A DNA stretch of 64,000 nt from Paramacrobiotus metropolitanus (lineage: Eukaryota > Tardigrada > Eutardigrada > Parachela > Macrobiotidae). Numbering within the stretch: the stretch's first letter is position 1; every line of letters begins with the position of its first letter. Shown here piece after piece: positions 32,641-42,407 of the stretch. The stretch is taken from assembly GCF_019649055.1 (NCBI RefSeq), contig NW_026570379.1, positions 184,273-248,272 of the forward strand. The letters are read 5' to 3'. The translations under genes and the position numbers were made by a program. The notes beneath the pieces were generated by a model, which was given only the letters and a program-made list of their open reading frames with translations, was not told the origin of the DNA and ran no database searches.

Positions 32641-32787
32641 GCGATCACGATACTACAACGGCAACTTCTAAGCTGCCACTAGTGGAGTGGGTTAATCCAC
32701 CCGTACCACGATAAAACTAGGTTTTAATGGTTCGTCGGTGACCGTCGGTTGTTACGCCGGTATACGCATAGCGGTCATTTGATAGGC

Positions 32788-33185
32788 GACTATGTTTATG
32801 AGCTTTATTGCTAAACTTGTGTTTGTGCATGATGCGTTTTCTTACAGCTTGTTTCATTGCGAATGTGTGCATGGATGAGCACGTTATGGCTTTGGCCATA
32901 ACGCATAACAATCTAAGAGACTGGTCTCATGTTTTATTGTCACCGTGAAAGTTACCCGAACTTTCTAGAATCGTTGCAACACGGTGGCACTGAGATATAA
33001 GGTTTTGCTTTGCTGTGAATGATATCGATCATTCCAGCGATCGGTCTACCATTTCCTGTTGCTTTCCATCTCGTTGTTATTCCTGCTTGTTGTGTGATTA
33101 AAGTTATAATTAAGAACTATTACTTTCACTTTCCGTCAGCACAGTATACGAGCATATTACGCAGTCATATACGGCACTGGCCCCT
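32788..33185 (+). repeat. ~400-bp dispersed repeat, solo-LTR-like, copy 2
   Basis: Direct copy of 27508-27920 with an extra GGATGAGCACGTTATGG segment. It sits between the N- and C-terminal halves of the broken F-box-type locus, so it probably inserted into an intron there. Confidence 0.55.
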
Positions 33186-33790
33186 ATTACGGTGATGTTA
33201 CGAGTTAGCGAATTACTCAAAAGTCAGTTATGCAATTGCGAACATGTTAACCGATACCGGCGCGATTGTCAAAGTGCACAAACATTTTTAATCAGCTGAA
33301 AAGTCATTGGGGACAGAGTAAGGGCACGGGCAAGAGCAAGCATGATTTCAGAACATTCAAACAATCTCATAAGTCTAGAAAATCCACGTTAGAACTGGTC
33401 ATCTCGTACAAGTACACACTCAAATGTTTCCGGTTGAACTAGCACCAATGAGATGTACATCTTCACTACAGATCTCATTTGTACGGCTACAATATCAATG
33501 TGCTTGGATAACTCTCTAATTTGCAGAGTTTCTTGACGATGAGCCCTACTTTAGCGAACTAATCCTGGAAATTCAAATCATCGTCTACTCCAATCTGGAC
33601 ATATTCCATCAAAATCTACTTAAAAGGTAAAAGCTGGGGTAGACATTTCTAGAGGTTCTATTTTGACCGTTTCTGGCGTCATTGCCACTACTTCCCGTTA
33701 CCGTGCGTAAAAATAATTAAACGGTGAGCCGCGTTTACGAAGCAAGGTTTTTGCTACGAAACTAATTGATAAAAAAGCAAAATCGTATAA
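33186..33790. other. Non-coding stretch, probable intron of the F-box-type locus
   Basis: AT-rich, no supported exon or repeat. Confidence 0.3.
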
Positions 33791-34759
33791 ATGCTGACAA
33801 TCGATTCTTCGCGATACAATAAAAATTTGGTCCGCAGACGGCACGTTAATTACCTGTCGGTTACGAAACGCTGCTGGCGTTACAGGGTAAGTAAGGCGTT
33901 TCTACATCTGCTGGACTCCAGTATAATCCGGTCGTGTGTCATCCTGCCGGTGCAGCCGTTTCATGAGGATGTGGGTCCCGATGATGCGGACGCAGCAAGC
34001 AGAACGTGGAGGTGAAACGGAAGTTTCGCCTGTGTGCACTACCTGGCGCGCACTGTCACGGAGCACTGCCGCGTTTTGTGCCTCGTGGGAGAGTGGGAAT
34101 ACTGTCTGTTCTCCTTGGTCGACTTACTGAAATTTCTGTCACTGAAGCTCAAGTGGCTCGTCATCACTGGCAATACAGACCTGTACATTAACGAACTGGA
34201 TTTCCCCAGCCGACCAATGTCTTAACCGTGATCGAGCCGGATGTGTATATGTTGTTCCCTTACCAGGCTCCGCAGTTCCGAACCATATGCGATCATCTCC
34301 TGCTGCGACAGTGTGTGTTCGACGCGAAGAACTCCATTAACCTCCCTATAGTACGTCGTAACGGGGAGACAGGGGGCGTGGACCACGATCTGTGCACCCG
34401 ATACGAAGCCACCTTCTTTCTCAACGTGGCTCGTTGGTCGTTCAGTTTTGCCGGCACAACGACAGCGGATTATTCGGCTTCCGTTCGCCGAATGTTAGAA
34501 GTGTGCTGTCCGGAACTGGAGGGCACACAGCTGCATCGTCTGCTGTATGGCTTAAACGCTTTCACAGTCCCCGAACATCTGCCGGAGGAATTACTGTGGG
34601 CGTTCCTAAGCGTCTCGTTTATGCTGGACAGGTTTAAGGACGCTCCAGGGCCGGGCAGCGCACACGAGTCGTCGGCCCTTTTCAAGATCAAAGAGACCAA
34701 CGATCCGGGTGCGCTGACCACGCCTCCCCTACGTTCCTTAAACCTGTGTCACTACAGTA
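33791..34759 (+). pseudogene. F-box/LRR-family locus, C-terminal part, frame-broken
   Basis: The plus-strand frame from 33791 has one in-frame stop (TGA at 34013-34015) and reads on in the same frame through HYLARTVTEHCRVLCLVGEW, LLKFLSLKLKWLVITGNTD and YINELDFPS, a leucine-rich layout. Near 34215 the frame changes to TNVLTVIEPDVYMLFPYQAP, LLLRQCVFDAKNSINLP, RYEATFFLNVARWSFSFAGT and PEHLPEELLWAFLSVSFMLD. The long final stretch stops at a strong donor (AGTA|GTAAGT, exon end 34759), so at least one further exon is expected; none was identified. A second possible donor (CAGG|GTAAGT near 33885) suggests a short upstream exon with the F-box-like VTKRCWRYR. Its role, as in F-box proteins generally, would be substrate selection for ubiquitin ligase; this is inference. 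Confidence 0.45.
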
Positions 34760-34849
34760 GTAAGTTCGTTCTTTCTGCGTCTTTTTTACATTTCGTCCGC
34801 AACCACGGTTACGTATTAAGGCCGCCAAAAACATTATCAGTCGCGTAAA

Positions 34850-35500
34850 CTTGAACCATATTAAATCAGTAACAACTTCTTAGAAAATGTTTTCCTCACC
34901 AAAGGTTTTGGATATTTCAGTCTAGTTAGCGCTGTAACTGTTATTAATTTTCGAAAGACTTCTGCGTAGACCGGTGTGCTAAATCACCGGAGTAGGCGTA
35001 AGTGATCTAACAGAGTATCTTATTACGCTTTTACGCTGCTTTCACTGGAAGACAACAACTCAACTGATGACCGATAACGCTGCTAGGTGAATACAAGAAA
35101 AACAACTACTAAGCGGAAATTGCATAAAAACATTCAACATAATTATAATTTCGCGACATGACACGTAGTATTGACTCGTTGTACAACATGTACAGTTGTA
35201 CGTTACGCATTTACAACGCAACAACTGGGTGAACGGTAAAGGGGTTGTTAAACTGTTTGTAGGTGGAGCAGTCCGCCTCCCGATACCATTGAAGACATCC
35301 AGACGGCCCTTCTGACAGAATCGCCTCAGCGAAAACTGGTGACCCAGACGCTGCATTTATTACCATTTTTGCAGTAAATGAGGTAAAGAGACGTACACAC
35401 TGCAGTAAAAGGGGCCTTGGAGCCGCAGGCTGGTTAAGTGTTTCCTTCCATAAGCTTTTACGAGTTACGAGCTTACGACGCTCATTTTATCTAAAAGCAT
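34850..35500. other. Intergenic DNA, nothing recognised
   Basis: A 98-codon minus-strand open stretch (35060-35356) lacks any family feature and was not called. Confidence 0.35.
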
Positions 35501-35534
35501 TACATGAACCCGGCAATTACGTATAACCCGGCAT

Positions 35535-35820
35535 TCCGTCTGTTATGCTTACTTAGACTGACCTTTGTAGCATCCGCGGCGAAACAGCGCGAATTTTGCA
35601 TTATGAAATTCGGACCCGGTATGTCTTTAGTTAGCTTACTTAGATTGACCTTTAAAGAGGCGAACGTTGCCAACATGGGAAAATCAGACTCGGCATTCCG
35701 TTTGGCATACCTCCTGAGATTAACCTTTAAAGCACCCTTGGCGAACTGTTAGAAGGTGGCGAATATGGCAAAATCCGACCTGGTAGGCCTGTGATTAGGC
35801 TTACTTAGACTGCCAGTACC
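35535..35820 (+). repeat. Degenerate tandem repeat, ~80-90-bp unit
   Basis: About four diverged units share GCTTACTTAGACTGACCTTT (near 35547, 35635, 35712 and 35797) and a CCCGGCATTCCGTCTG / CTCGGCATTCCGTTTG block. The units keep an open frame in places, but composition and divergence argue against coding. Confidence 0.6.
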
Positions 35821-35827
35821 TCTCACT

Positions 35828-35898
35828 GGCGAATGTGCGAATGCTGCAAATACTGGAAAATGCCATTTCCAGTACCTGCAGCATTCGCACAGTTCGCC
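35828..35898. repeat. 71-bp hairpin
   Basis: Arms GTGCGAATGCTGCA (35835-35848) and TGCAGCATTCGCAC (35877-35890) pair exactly. Outer GGCGAAT/AGTTCGCC and inner ACTGGAAA/TTTCCAGT extend the stem with mismatches. It immediately follows the tandem repeat. Confidence 0.8.
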
Positions 35899-36889
35899 CA
35901 ACAGTTCGTCAAACGTCTAAACAACTATGCTCTGTTTTTTAAACTGTTATCCTGATTGAAATCTATTTTTGCAGTTGACTCAACTTTGTTGTACTGATTT
36001 GCACTTTAAACTTTAAATACAAAGTTGAAGGATTATCATCAAAATGGAAAAAGCAACTGTCAAAATAATTGGTTCATCTGTCCAGGTAAAGGATTACCAG
36101 GAGATTGTGTACTAAGTACTATAGAACATGATGAACTCTGTATGCCTATTTCGTGCGGTAATATATTATTCTTGTTTGAATGTACAATATTAAGTTATTT
36201 TCGCGCGGCGCGAAAATAACACTCAGTTTTACTGCACAAATGGTTAGAAATTCAACAAAAATTAGTAATTTATACGGTTTTATGCAAACGAGCTGTTTTT
36301 TGTAGAGTTTCATAGAAAATTCTTTTGGGTTTTTCTTGATCAGTCAGCAAGCAAAGTGCGCTCAAAAGCAAGATGGCGTCCGGCTAAAAAGGTCAACCAA
36401 TCACTTGCCATGGCGAAGGCTCTGCGGATAAATCGGCAGCTTTGCAAGAAGGCCGGCGTTTATCTTTAATACTGTATATATACGGCATCAACCTAAATTA
36501 GCGATAAATCACTGACTTCTGTTTTAGCGCCGGGATGTGATTATCCGCTGAATAACCTCCTGACAACCTGAAAATTGCATAGGGACAATTAAGAAGCTAC
36601 TGCACTTCACACTGCACCTCTCCGGCGTCCATCTTTCTCCCGTTTTATTAAAATAAATATCTGATCCGAATCGAAGTGGGTAAGTCCAAGTAATTAAAGC
36701 TGCGCATAATCAGTTCATTGGATAATGTTAGTTGTATTTTTGTCAGCGAACCCCATGTATGCGCGTATGGCGAAGCACAGGTCTATGTCAAGCTGTTTGG
36801 CCGATAGTTGGCCAGTGTCCAGCTTGTACAACGTTGTAGAAGCTTAGGAAAAGACAGTCTGAATGGTTGATTGATGCAGGCGCACGGCG
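35899..36889. other. Upstream region of the orphan exon at 36890
   Basis: No exon is supported. GGTCAACCAATCACTTGCC (a CCAAT box near 36402) with an AAGATGGCG motif (near 36370) could belong to the promoter of the signal-peptide exon that follows. Confidence 0.3.
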
Positions 36890-37076
36890 ATGGCTTCGTG
36901 GATGGCGAATTCTCAGGCCCGTTGCGGCCTTTGGCAGGCCTTCCTGTGCAGCTGTGTAATACTGCTGCAGCAGCTGTCCTTGTCGGCGGGATGTCCGTCA
37001 GCCAGCCCACCGAGCCCACCACAACCGCAGAGGTCGCTGTCGTTCGACGGACAGCAGCGCAAGGCGGGCCCTGACC
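36890..37076 (+). CDS. Signal-peptide first exon of a secreted protein (partial)
   Basis: ATG at 36890 opens MASWMANSQARCGLWQAFLC followed by SCVILLQQLSLSAGCPSASP: a signal peptide with an unusually long pre-region, then a Pro/Ser/Gln-rich segment (PPSPPQPQRSLSF). The frame ends at a consensus donor (CTGACC|GTGAGT, exon end 37076). No later plus-strand exon was found before the Polinton begins at 37571, so the remaining exons may lie beyond that element or be lost. The product is unrecognised. Confidence 0.4.
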
Positions 37077-37570
37077 GTGAGTAGTACTATAGCTAATGCG
37101 ATTTGTGTAATGGGTACAATTCCCGATCAGGATAGCATTGGGGAGGTGTTTCTGTTATAAATGTTTTCTAGTACTAAGTTTGTACTTATGACATGATACT
37201 TATTAAAGGTACATCCGTTTTATTACTATAACTGTTGCGAGCCTGAGCCTGTTCCGCTAATTTGCAATTTTGCACCGAGCGCGAAGCGTGAGATACTGCA
37301 GTAAGTCTTCGTCAAGAGCATGAAATTTGTCTGACGCCACGAAGAGTGTGCGTCACGCTCTTCCAATTCCACAGTCCCAATACCATTTCCCAGTGGTACT
37401 GGCGCTCGCGCTCGTGCAATACTCTGCTTCGCAAGCACCGCTAGTCATTTATCTGTAGAGCCGGCGTGCTGTTTAACTTGTACGTGGTTCGTCCGCTTTA
37501 ATTTTCAGCCGTAAGTATCTAACCGTTCCACAGGCCCGGCTTGATACACTTTTCAAGTGATTGTCACGTA

Positions 37571-38503
37571 AGTAGTACGTTTGTTTAACTCACGCCAATT
37601 CTGCGCATGTGCATTTGCATTTGCACGGATGCGCAAGTGTGTATGAGCATTTGCACACATGCGCATATGTATAAGTGCATTTGCAATTGCACACATGCGC
37701 ACAAGTATACGATACACCTGTGCATGTGCATCTGCACGGATATGTGGATAAATGGAAATAATTTTGTAAATTTGATTTGTATGCTGACCACAACACAGTA
37801 TGTCGTGATTGAATGTACCATGTACCATGGTACATGGCCCAGGTACATGGTACAGGTACCGTTACCATGGTAACGCGTACCTGGTGCCAAAGTACCAGTC
37901 GCATAATAACAGATATGCATTGGCCTATGAAAATCTAGTTGGTAATTACAAACATGTGTGCATTCTATCTGAAAGTTACGGAAGAAAACTGTTTTCGGCC
38001 ATTGTATACTATCCAATCTTTTTTGAACCATTGCAACTGCTACTGATTTGTTTACCGGGTGTTGATATGATATTGTTGTACTATTCCATGGATTAACCAG
38101 GATTGATAGCCAATTACTTTCAAGCTCTGACGGAATAACGGGTAAGGGGAAAGAAGTAAATGTTTGTTTGGTTTACTTTCGTTTCACCCAGAATTCCGAT
38201 CTTGCGTCAGATTTCGTTCTGTTTGTGTGGATATTTAATTGCATTATTTAAAGCTTTATTGCATTTGATTTACCAGCTTTACTTAATATATGTCGTCATA
38301 AACAACTCCGTTTATCATGGCATCATTTTGTAAATAAAAAACCACAATATCAAACAATGTTTCGTCGGTACATGTGACAAAAGAAATTGCAAACGCTACA
38401 ATTCCAGTTTCTGGATACAAAACGTTTTAATGTGTGAAAACCAGGCTCTGTAAAGTTTGGATTCCAAAACGCCCAGGGTGCCATTGCTATCAAAGGCCAG
38501 CAG
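37571..38503 (+). repeat. Left terminal inverted repeat of the Polinton
   Basis: It begins AGTAGTACGTTTGTTTAACT and is matched in reverse complement by 47343-48269 with few differences. The outer 200 bp hold tandem-like variants of GCGCATGTGCATTTGCA. Further in, a cluster of palindromes (CCATGTACCATGGTACATGG, GGTACC, GTTACCATGGTAAC) precedes the word GTACCTGGTGCCA (37877-37889). Confidence 0.92.
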
Positions 38504-38519
38504 GATACACAATTGAATA

Positions 38520-39065
38520 AATTTATTGCATTGCAATCATTCTACCGACAAAGTCTACAGATATTTGTATGTCATGCATTTCTTTCAATCCCAAAAAATT
38601 GCACTTCCCCGATGGGAAGAGCACAGCCGTAAACCAAGGCAATTTTATACGCAAACCACTAAACAATTCAGGAGTATATTCCAACTTGTAATGTTGGCTG
38701 AATTTCTCAATATGTATACGCACCAAAATCATGAGTGACAACAATATTAACAATTCGAAATCCTGAAACGATACAACGGTACCCAATTGATTGAAGAATG
38801 CTGGTAAACTTGTCGACCAATTCTCTGGCAGCAGATTCCGAACGAGCTCCATTGACCGTGATTTTTCCATTGGAATATAGTTGGCAATGTGCTTTGTAGG
38901 AGAGAGAATACGAAGGAGTAAGCCGGAAAATTTGCGGGGAATATACTGCGCCATCGGTACTTTCTTTCAATCTCCTTCAGATTGAGGATAGTGTTTAAAT
39001 CCGCAACGGCAACGACATTCATGATTTTTGGCATGGCAGTAGAACCACAAACCGAACCGAATAGC
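38520..39065 (-). CDS. TATA-binding-protein-like gene of the Polinton (broken)
   Basis: Reading stretches here carry the hallmark elements of both halves of the TBP saddle. The first repeat resembles NVVAVADLNTILNLKEI, VYSPQIF, LYSNGKITVNGARSESAA and KFTSILQSIGY. The second has YTPELFSGLRIKL and VLFPSGKCNFLGLKE. In cellular TBP the same places read NIVSTVNLGCKLDLKTIA, EYNPKRF, IFSSGKMVCTGAKSEEQS, then YEPELFPGLIYRM and IFVSGKVVLTGAK. Order and spacing match, so TBP homology is clear. As in eukaryotic TBP, the role would be promoter recognition, perhaps of the element's own promoters (inference). About two breaks. It lies first inside the left TIR. Confidence 0.8.
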
Positions 39066-39494
39066 TTTGCGCAGTGTTGTTTGGGGCACATCTGTTAGAC
39101 GGTGATAGACGGGGCAACCTAGTTCCTCAAGATTGACCACTTGGGGCACATAACGCTCCAGTAAACGGCACTTGTCCAAACCCTTGGCATAGAAAGTTAG
39201 CTTACTAGGACGGCCAATACGGTTAAACATGTCTTCCAAGGCAACCGTCACTTGATTGTGTCGATAATCACCAAAGGTGCTCCAGAGAAGCCCATGGGAA
39301 TGCTTGGCCTGTTTCTGCAACTCGCGAGCGTGTTTACCGGCTGATCGTGGTAAGCTGAAGGTGTACTGCCCACTGTCATGTTTTTTTGGGCACGAGAAGG
39401 CCAGCTGTTTGATATATGGTACCTTTTCAATTATAAACCAATCAGCATCTAAAACACATGGCAGAGCCATGGTCAAGACTAGACTGAAATACAC
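38967..39494 (-). CDS. Polinton-associated protein with LEELGCP motif, function unknown
   Basis: A 175-aa frame with LDADWFIIEKVPYIKQLAF, HSHGLLWSTFGDYRHNQV, FYAKGLDKCRLLERYVPQVV and NLEELGCPVYH, ending in a Cys-rich tail (CHAKNHECRCRCGFKH). The acidic LDAD near the start, with distant conserved blocks, could suggest an RNase H-fold or DnaQ-like exonuclease; I am not sure. Its start faces the divergent PC4-like gene across about 150 bp of palindrome-rich DNA. Confidence 0.5.
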   Translation of the reverse strand: MYFSLVLTMALPCVLDADWFIIEKVPYIKQLAFSCPKKHDSGQYTFSLPRSAGKHARELQKQAKHSHGLLWSTFGDYRHNQVTVALEDMFNRIGRPSKLTFYAKGLDKCRLLERYVPQVVNLEELGCPVYHRLTDVPQTTLRKAIRFGLWFYCHAKNHECRCRCGFKHYPQSEGD

Positions 39495-39646
39495 AACTCG
39501 TTTATCACTTCGGCAATAGCAGTTAGTTTATGGTACCTGGTGCCAGGTACTTTACCTGGCACCATGTACCACAGTTGACCTTCAAACATTTGTTTTACAA
39601 CTTGCGTGCGCTCAACATACACTTCATTTGAGTTCAGCTCTGACAA
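39495..39646. promoter_or_regulatory. Bidirectional palindromic promoter region in the Polinton
   Basis: This region separates divergent genes. GGTACCTGGTGCCAGGTAC (39532-39550) is itself near-palindromic and faces an inverted copy (ACCTGGCACCATGTACC). The 13-mer GTACCTGGTGCCA (39533-39545) is identical to one in the left terminal repeat (37877-37889), and the right terminal repeat has the related TGGCACCAGGTAC. A shared control element is inferred. Confidence 0.45.
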
Positions 39647-40330
39647 AATGGAACCATCTCTAAAACGCCGCCGTTCAGACTCGAAGCCTAAAATGCCACT
39701 AGTCAACAAGACTAAGTGCAGTGTCGAGAAGACTCATCCTCGTTTAGCCTTCACAGAGAACGGTCGTCCTGTGTATCGTCTGGGCAACGAGAAATTTGTG
39801 CATGTCGATTATCAGTGGGAAGAAACTCAATTTTTATTGGTGAATGGAAGGAAGGACCGCCCGGGAAATGGAAGCAGACGTGGGCGAAAACGATAAGCCT
39901 TACCAAAAGAGGATTCATGCGCTTGGTATCGTTACTGCTGACGGGAAAAGCCGATCTGGATCATTCCAATGGAAATTTACCTCCTTTATTCTTACTGGAC
40001 CGAGGGTGTACTTCAGCTGGAGCCGTCCTAATCGTGGCTAGCTTTCGCCATCAGCGGTCTCAAGAAGGTGATTTGATGCCCACGAGAAACGGATTTCATT
40101 GAACGAGAAGTGCTACGAAGCGTTGAAAGAACTCATACGGGATTTCACTCTCTTCAAACATATTGTCAGTGTGGACGAAATCGTTGAGGATGTGGATGCG
40201 ACAAAAAGGAGAAGTTGTGCGACGCTATTATTGATGCTATGGTGAAACTAGTTCATGAAAGATGCCCTGATTTCCGACGTGTTAACGGATACGGAATGGA
40301 AAGATGCTGTGCAACGTCTGTTGGATGCTC
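39647..40330 (+). CDS. PC4-like transcription coactivator gene of the Polinton (broken)
   Basis: The only sizeable plus-strand gene of the element. It opens with a basic tail (MEPSLKRRRSDSKPKMPLVN) followed by KFVHVDYQWEETQF, WKQTWAKTISLTK and, later, LNEKCYEALKELIRDFTLFK. The pattern of a strand carrying D/E-rich residues, then KTISLT-type turn and amphipathic helix is that of PC4/p15 single-strand DNA-binding coactivators (cellular form: DIREYW... KGISLNPEQWSQLKEQI), probably with two such units. It is broken, about two or three breaks. Placed head-to-head with the LEELGCP protein. Confidence 0.55.
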
Positions 40331-40793
40331 GTTTTGTGCATGGCATTTTGCTTGGTTTTTGAACTGAGCTTTAAGCAAGCTTTAAGTTTGGATGTGGTGA
40401 AGTATTTGGATACATGAAAATCAAATCCGTATGCAAGTAAACTGCTCTGAACCAAGTTTAACTTAGGATTTCTGTAATGCATTTTATGGTTGTCACTACA
40501 GTATAACACGGCATTTGTTCTATTTATTTCTTTGAACAGATCGTTTTGCATGGTTCATTTCATTAATCGTTGACATATCTGACGGAGAAAAGATCCGTCA
40601 ACTAGTGCTGTATTGATATCAAAAAAGAATTTACATACTGACACACCATCTTGTCGTTGCTTGTTCGATTATCGGTAAATAAATGTACAATATTATAAAG
40701 ATTCGTTAGCGCGTCTCAAAACAAAAAATAAGCAATATTGACCACACGGTACTATATTCGGACTGAAACTGTTCGTCTTGACAGACAATAGTA

Positions 40794-41072
40794 TTATTCT
40801 GAGCAAGCATAGAGAAGTGCTGGAGAATACGTTTCCAACGCTTTACCATACGAATCAAACACTTCCAAGATTCCCTTGGGTTTGTAGCAAAGCAATCCAG
40901 TGTGTGCCATTTTGGTCAGAGGGTCCGTGTTAACTACACATGCTCCAGGGTACGGGGCTAAACATGGCGGAACTTGGTCACTGGCAAACACACCGCGGAA
41001 CAGCTGGGTGGTAACAGGATTTCCTGCAGACAGTGTTGAATTTGCTCCGTGTTCATGTTGAAAAATCCGCAA
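40794..41072 (-). CDS. Adenain-like cysteine protease of the Polinton (fragment)
   Basis: GVFASDQVPPCLAPYPGACV, VVNTDPLTKMAHTGLLCY and LEVFDSYG match the N-terminal half of the adenovirus-type maturation protease found in Polintons (typical FASDxLP, NTDPxxxPGxHW, ExFDSYG). In that family it cleaves capsid precursors. It is a fragment in a broken element and lies next to the capsid gene, as is usual. Confidence 0.75.
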   Translation of the reverse strand: MRIFQHEHGANSTLSAGNPVTTQLFRGVFASDQVPPCLAPYPGACVVNTDPLTKMAHTGLLCYKPKGILEVFDSYGKALETYSPALLYACSE

Positions 41073-41193
41073 TCAACTGGCGATGTTGATTAATTTCGAT
41101 GATGCTGTCATAAATCAGCATGCACACCATCATGATTGTTGTCGTCAATGGTTTAGCAAACTGATACACTCAGATTTCCTTGTTTTATCAAGG

Positions 41194-42360
41194 TCAAAGG
41201 TCCGCGGCCAGTATGTCCTGGTGTAAGGTCAAACCAAATATGGTATATCCTTGATTATATTCGGTGCGGTTGAACGGTAGTCCGCCTTGCAAACTCGGTC
41301 GGTATCCCAGAGTATCGAGCAAACCATCGTAGCACTCCAAGGATAAGTTGTGTTCAAAATCACTTATAGGGTTTGCTAGGAAGCTCTGACCATCCACTTC
41401 CACACTAAGTTGTGTAATGTTGAAATGTTGAAAGTTAAACGGATTCTTTTTGATGGATCCGTGAAAATCTTCGCTATCGACAAATCCAACGAACACGACT
41501 TTGGGTATTTGCCCAATCTGTAGATTGCTGACCACGGTGCTTTGCGTCTTTTGAGGAATGTCCGACACGCGCATAACTATCCGCTCAACATGATATTTGA
41601 CGGTTTTCTTTAACAATTCACCAGCAACAGCTGTCAGAAAATCCGGTGAGGGAATGTAGCGTCGGATAGACAACCGAGCATTGCGAATGAAGGGCTTATG
41701 TTTTCGTGGCATCTTTATCCCACACACGCAGGGCAAATTCAGGGCGGCTGACTACCAGACGGATGTTCACAGGAACCCCTGTACAGTGGTTTGCTTTGGT
41801 CAAACAAGTCCGAAAACAGTCTTCCAGAAAGTTGAACATATTGTCCGGTTTGAAATAAAGCCTTACGGCTCTTTTCTCCTTGATTAGACGTCTCATCGTT
41901 ATGTTTGGCGGGCGTGTCCAAATAGAATGCAGCCGAAGTCAACTGGCTACTTTGAGCCTCTTTGCTATGCGATAGCAATGACTCAAAGTATGCTCGGTAT
42001 GGATAGAACGTGGCGGCATCCGAGATCAGTCGATTGGCTACCGTTACATGACAGGATGAGAAGAGCGAGTGCAAGAAATTATTGACCGGTGCCACCCCAT
42101 CATCCGCGGTTACCAATTCCCAGTCACCGGTAGTTTTACGCACTTTGATGCCCACTTCCAACTCCAATATCATATCTGCCAAACTGAGCAGACCAGCCGT
42201 ACTAGGTGGTATAAAATTAATGTCACCAGCGGATCCATTGTCGGTCAAAATAGTTGTAGGGTTCAGTTTCTCGTGTTCGGTACGCCAGCGGTCGGTCAAT
42301 GTAGGGCAAACAGCTGATTTTCCAGCTGCATGGCCGGTTCGGAATGTTCCATCATGAGCA
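41194..42360 (-). CDS. Major capsid protein (double jelly-roll) of the Polinton (broken)
   Basis: The N-terminal part has VNNFLHSLFSSCHVTVANRL, TFYPYRAYFESLLSHSKEAQ and SQLTSAAFYLDTP, the signature of Polinton/adintovirus-type major capsid proteins. The C-terminal part has KYHVERIVMRVSDIPQK, IPKVVFVGFVDSEDFHGS, FNFQHFNITQLSVEVDGQ and EYNQGYTIFGLTLHQD, the second jelly-roll pattern. It would build hexon-like capsomers. Broken about once or twice. Confidence 0.85.
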
Positions 42361-42407
42361 GTGCCATTGTTTAGAAAAAGTCCGGAATGCTGGTTGGCGG
42401 AATACGT

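Noticed and set aside
35060-35356. 98-codon minus-strand frame
   Set aside because: No family resemblance and AT-rich, low-information composition.
37585-38096. Overlapping frames inside the Polinton terminal repeats, both sides
   Set aside because: They arise from TGCATTTGCA-type tandem repeats and recur in both TIRs; repeat structure explains them.
38520-39494. The two left-end Polinton genes as remnants of polymerase B
   Set aside because: The motifs fit TBP and an unknown protein; no DTDS, KxxxNSxYG or exonuclease motifs of protein-primed polymerases were seen.
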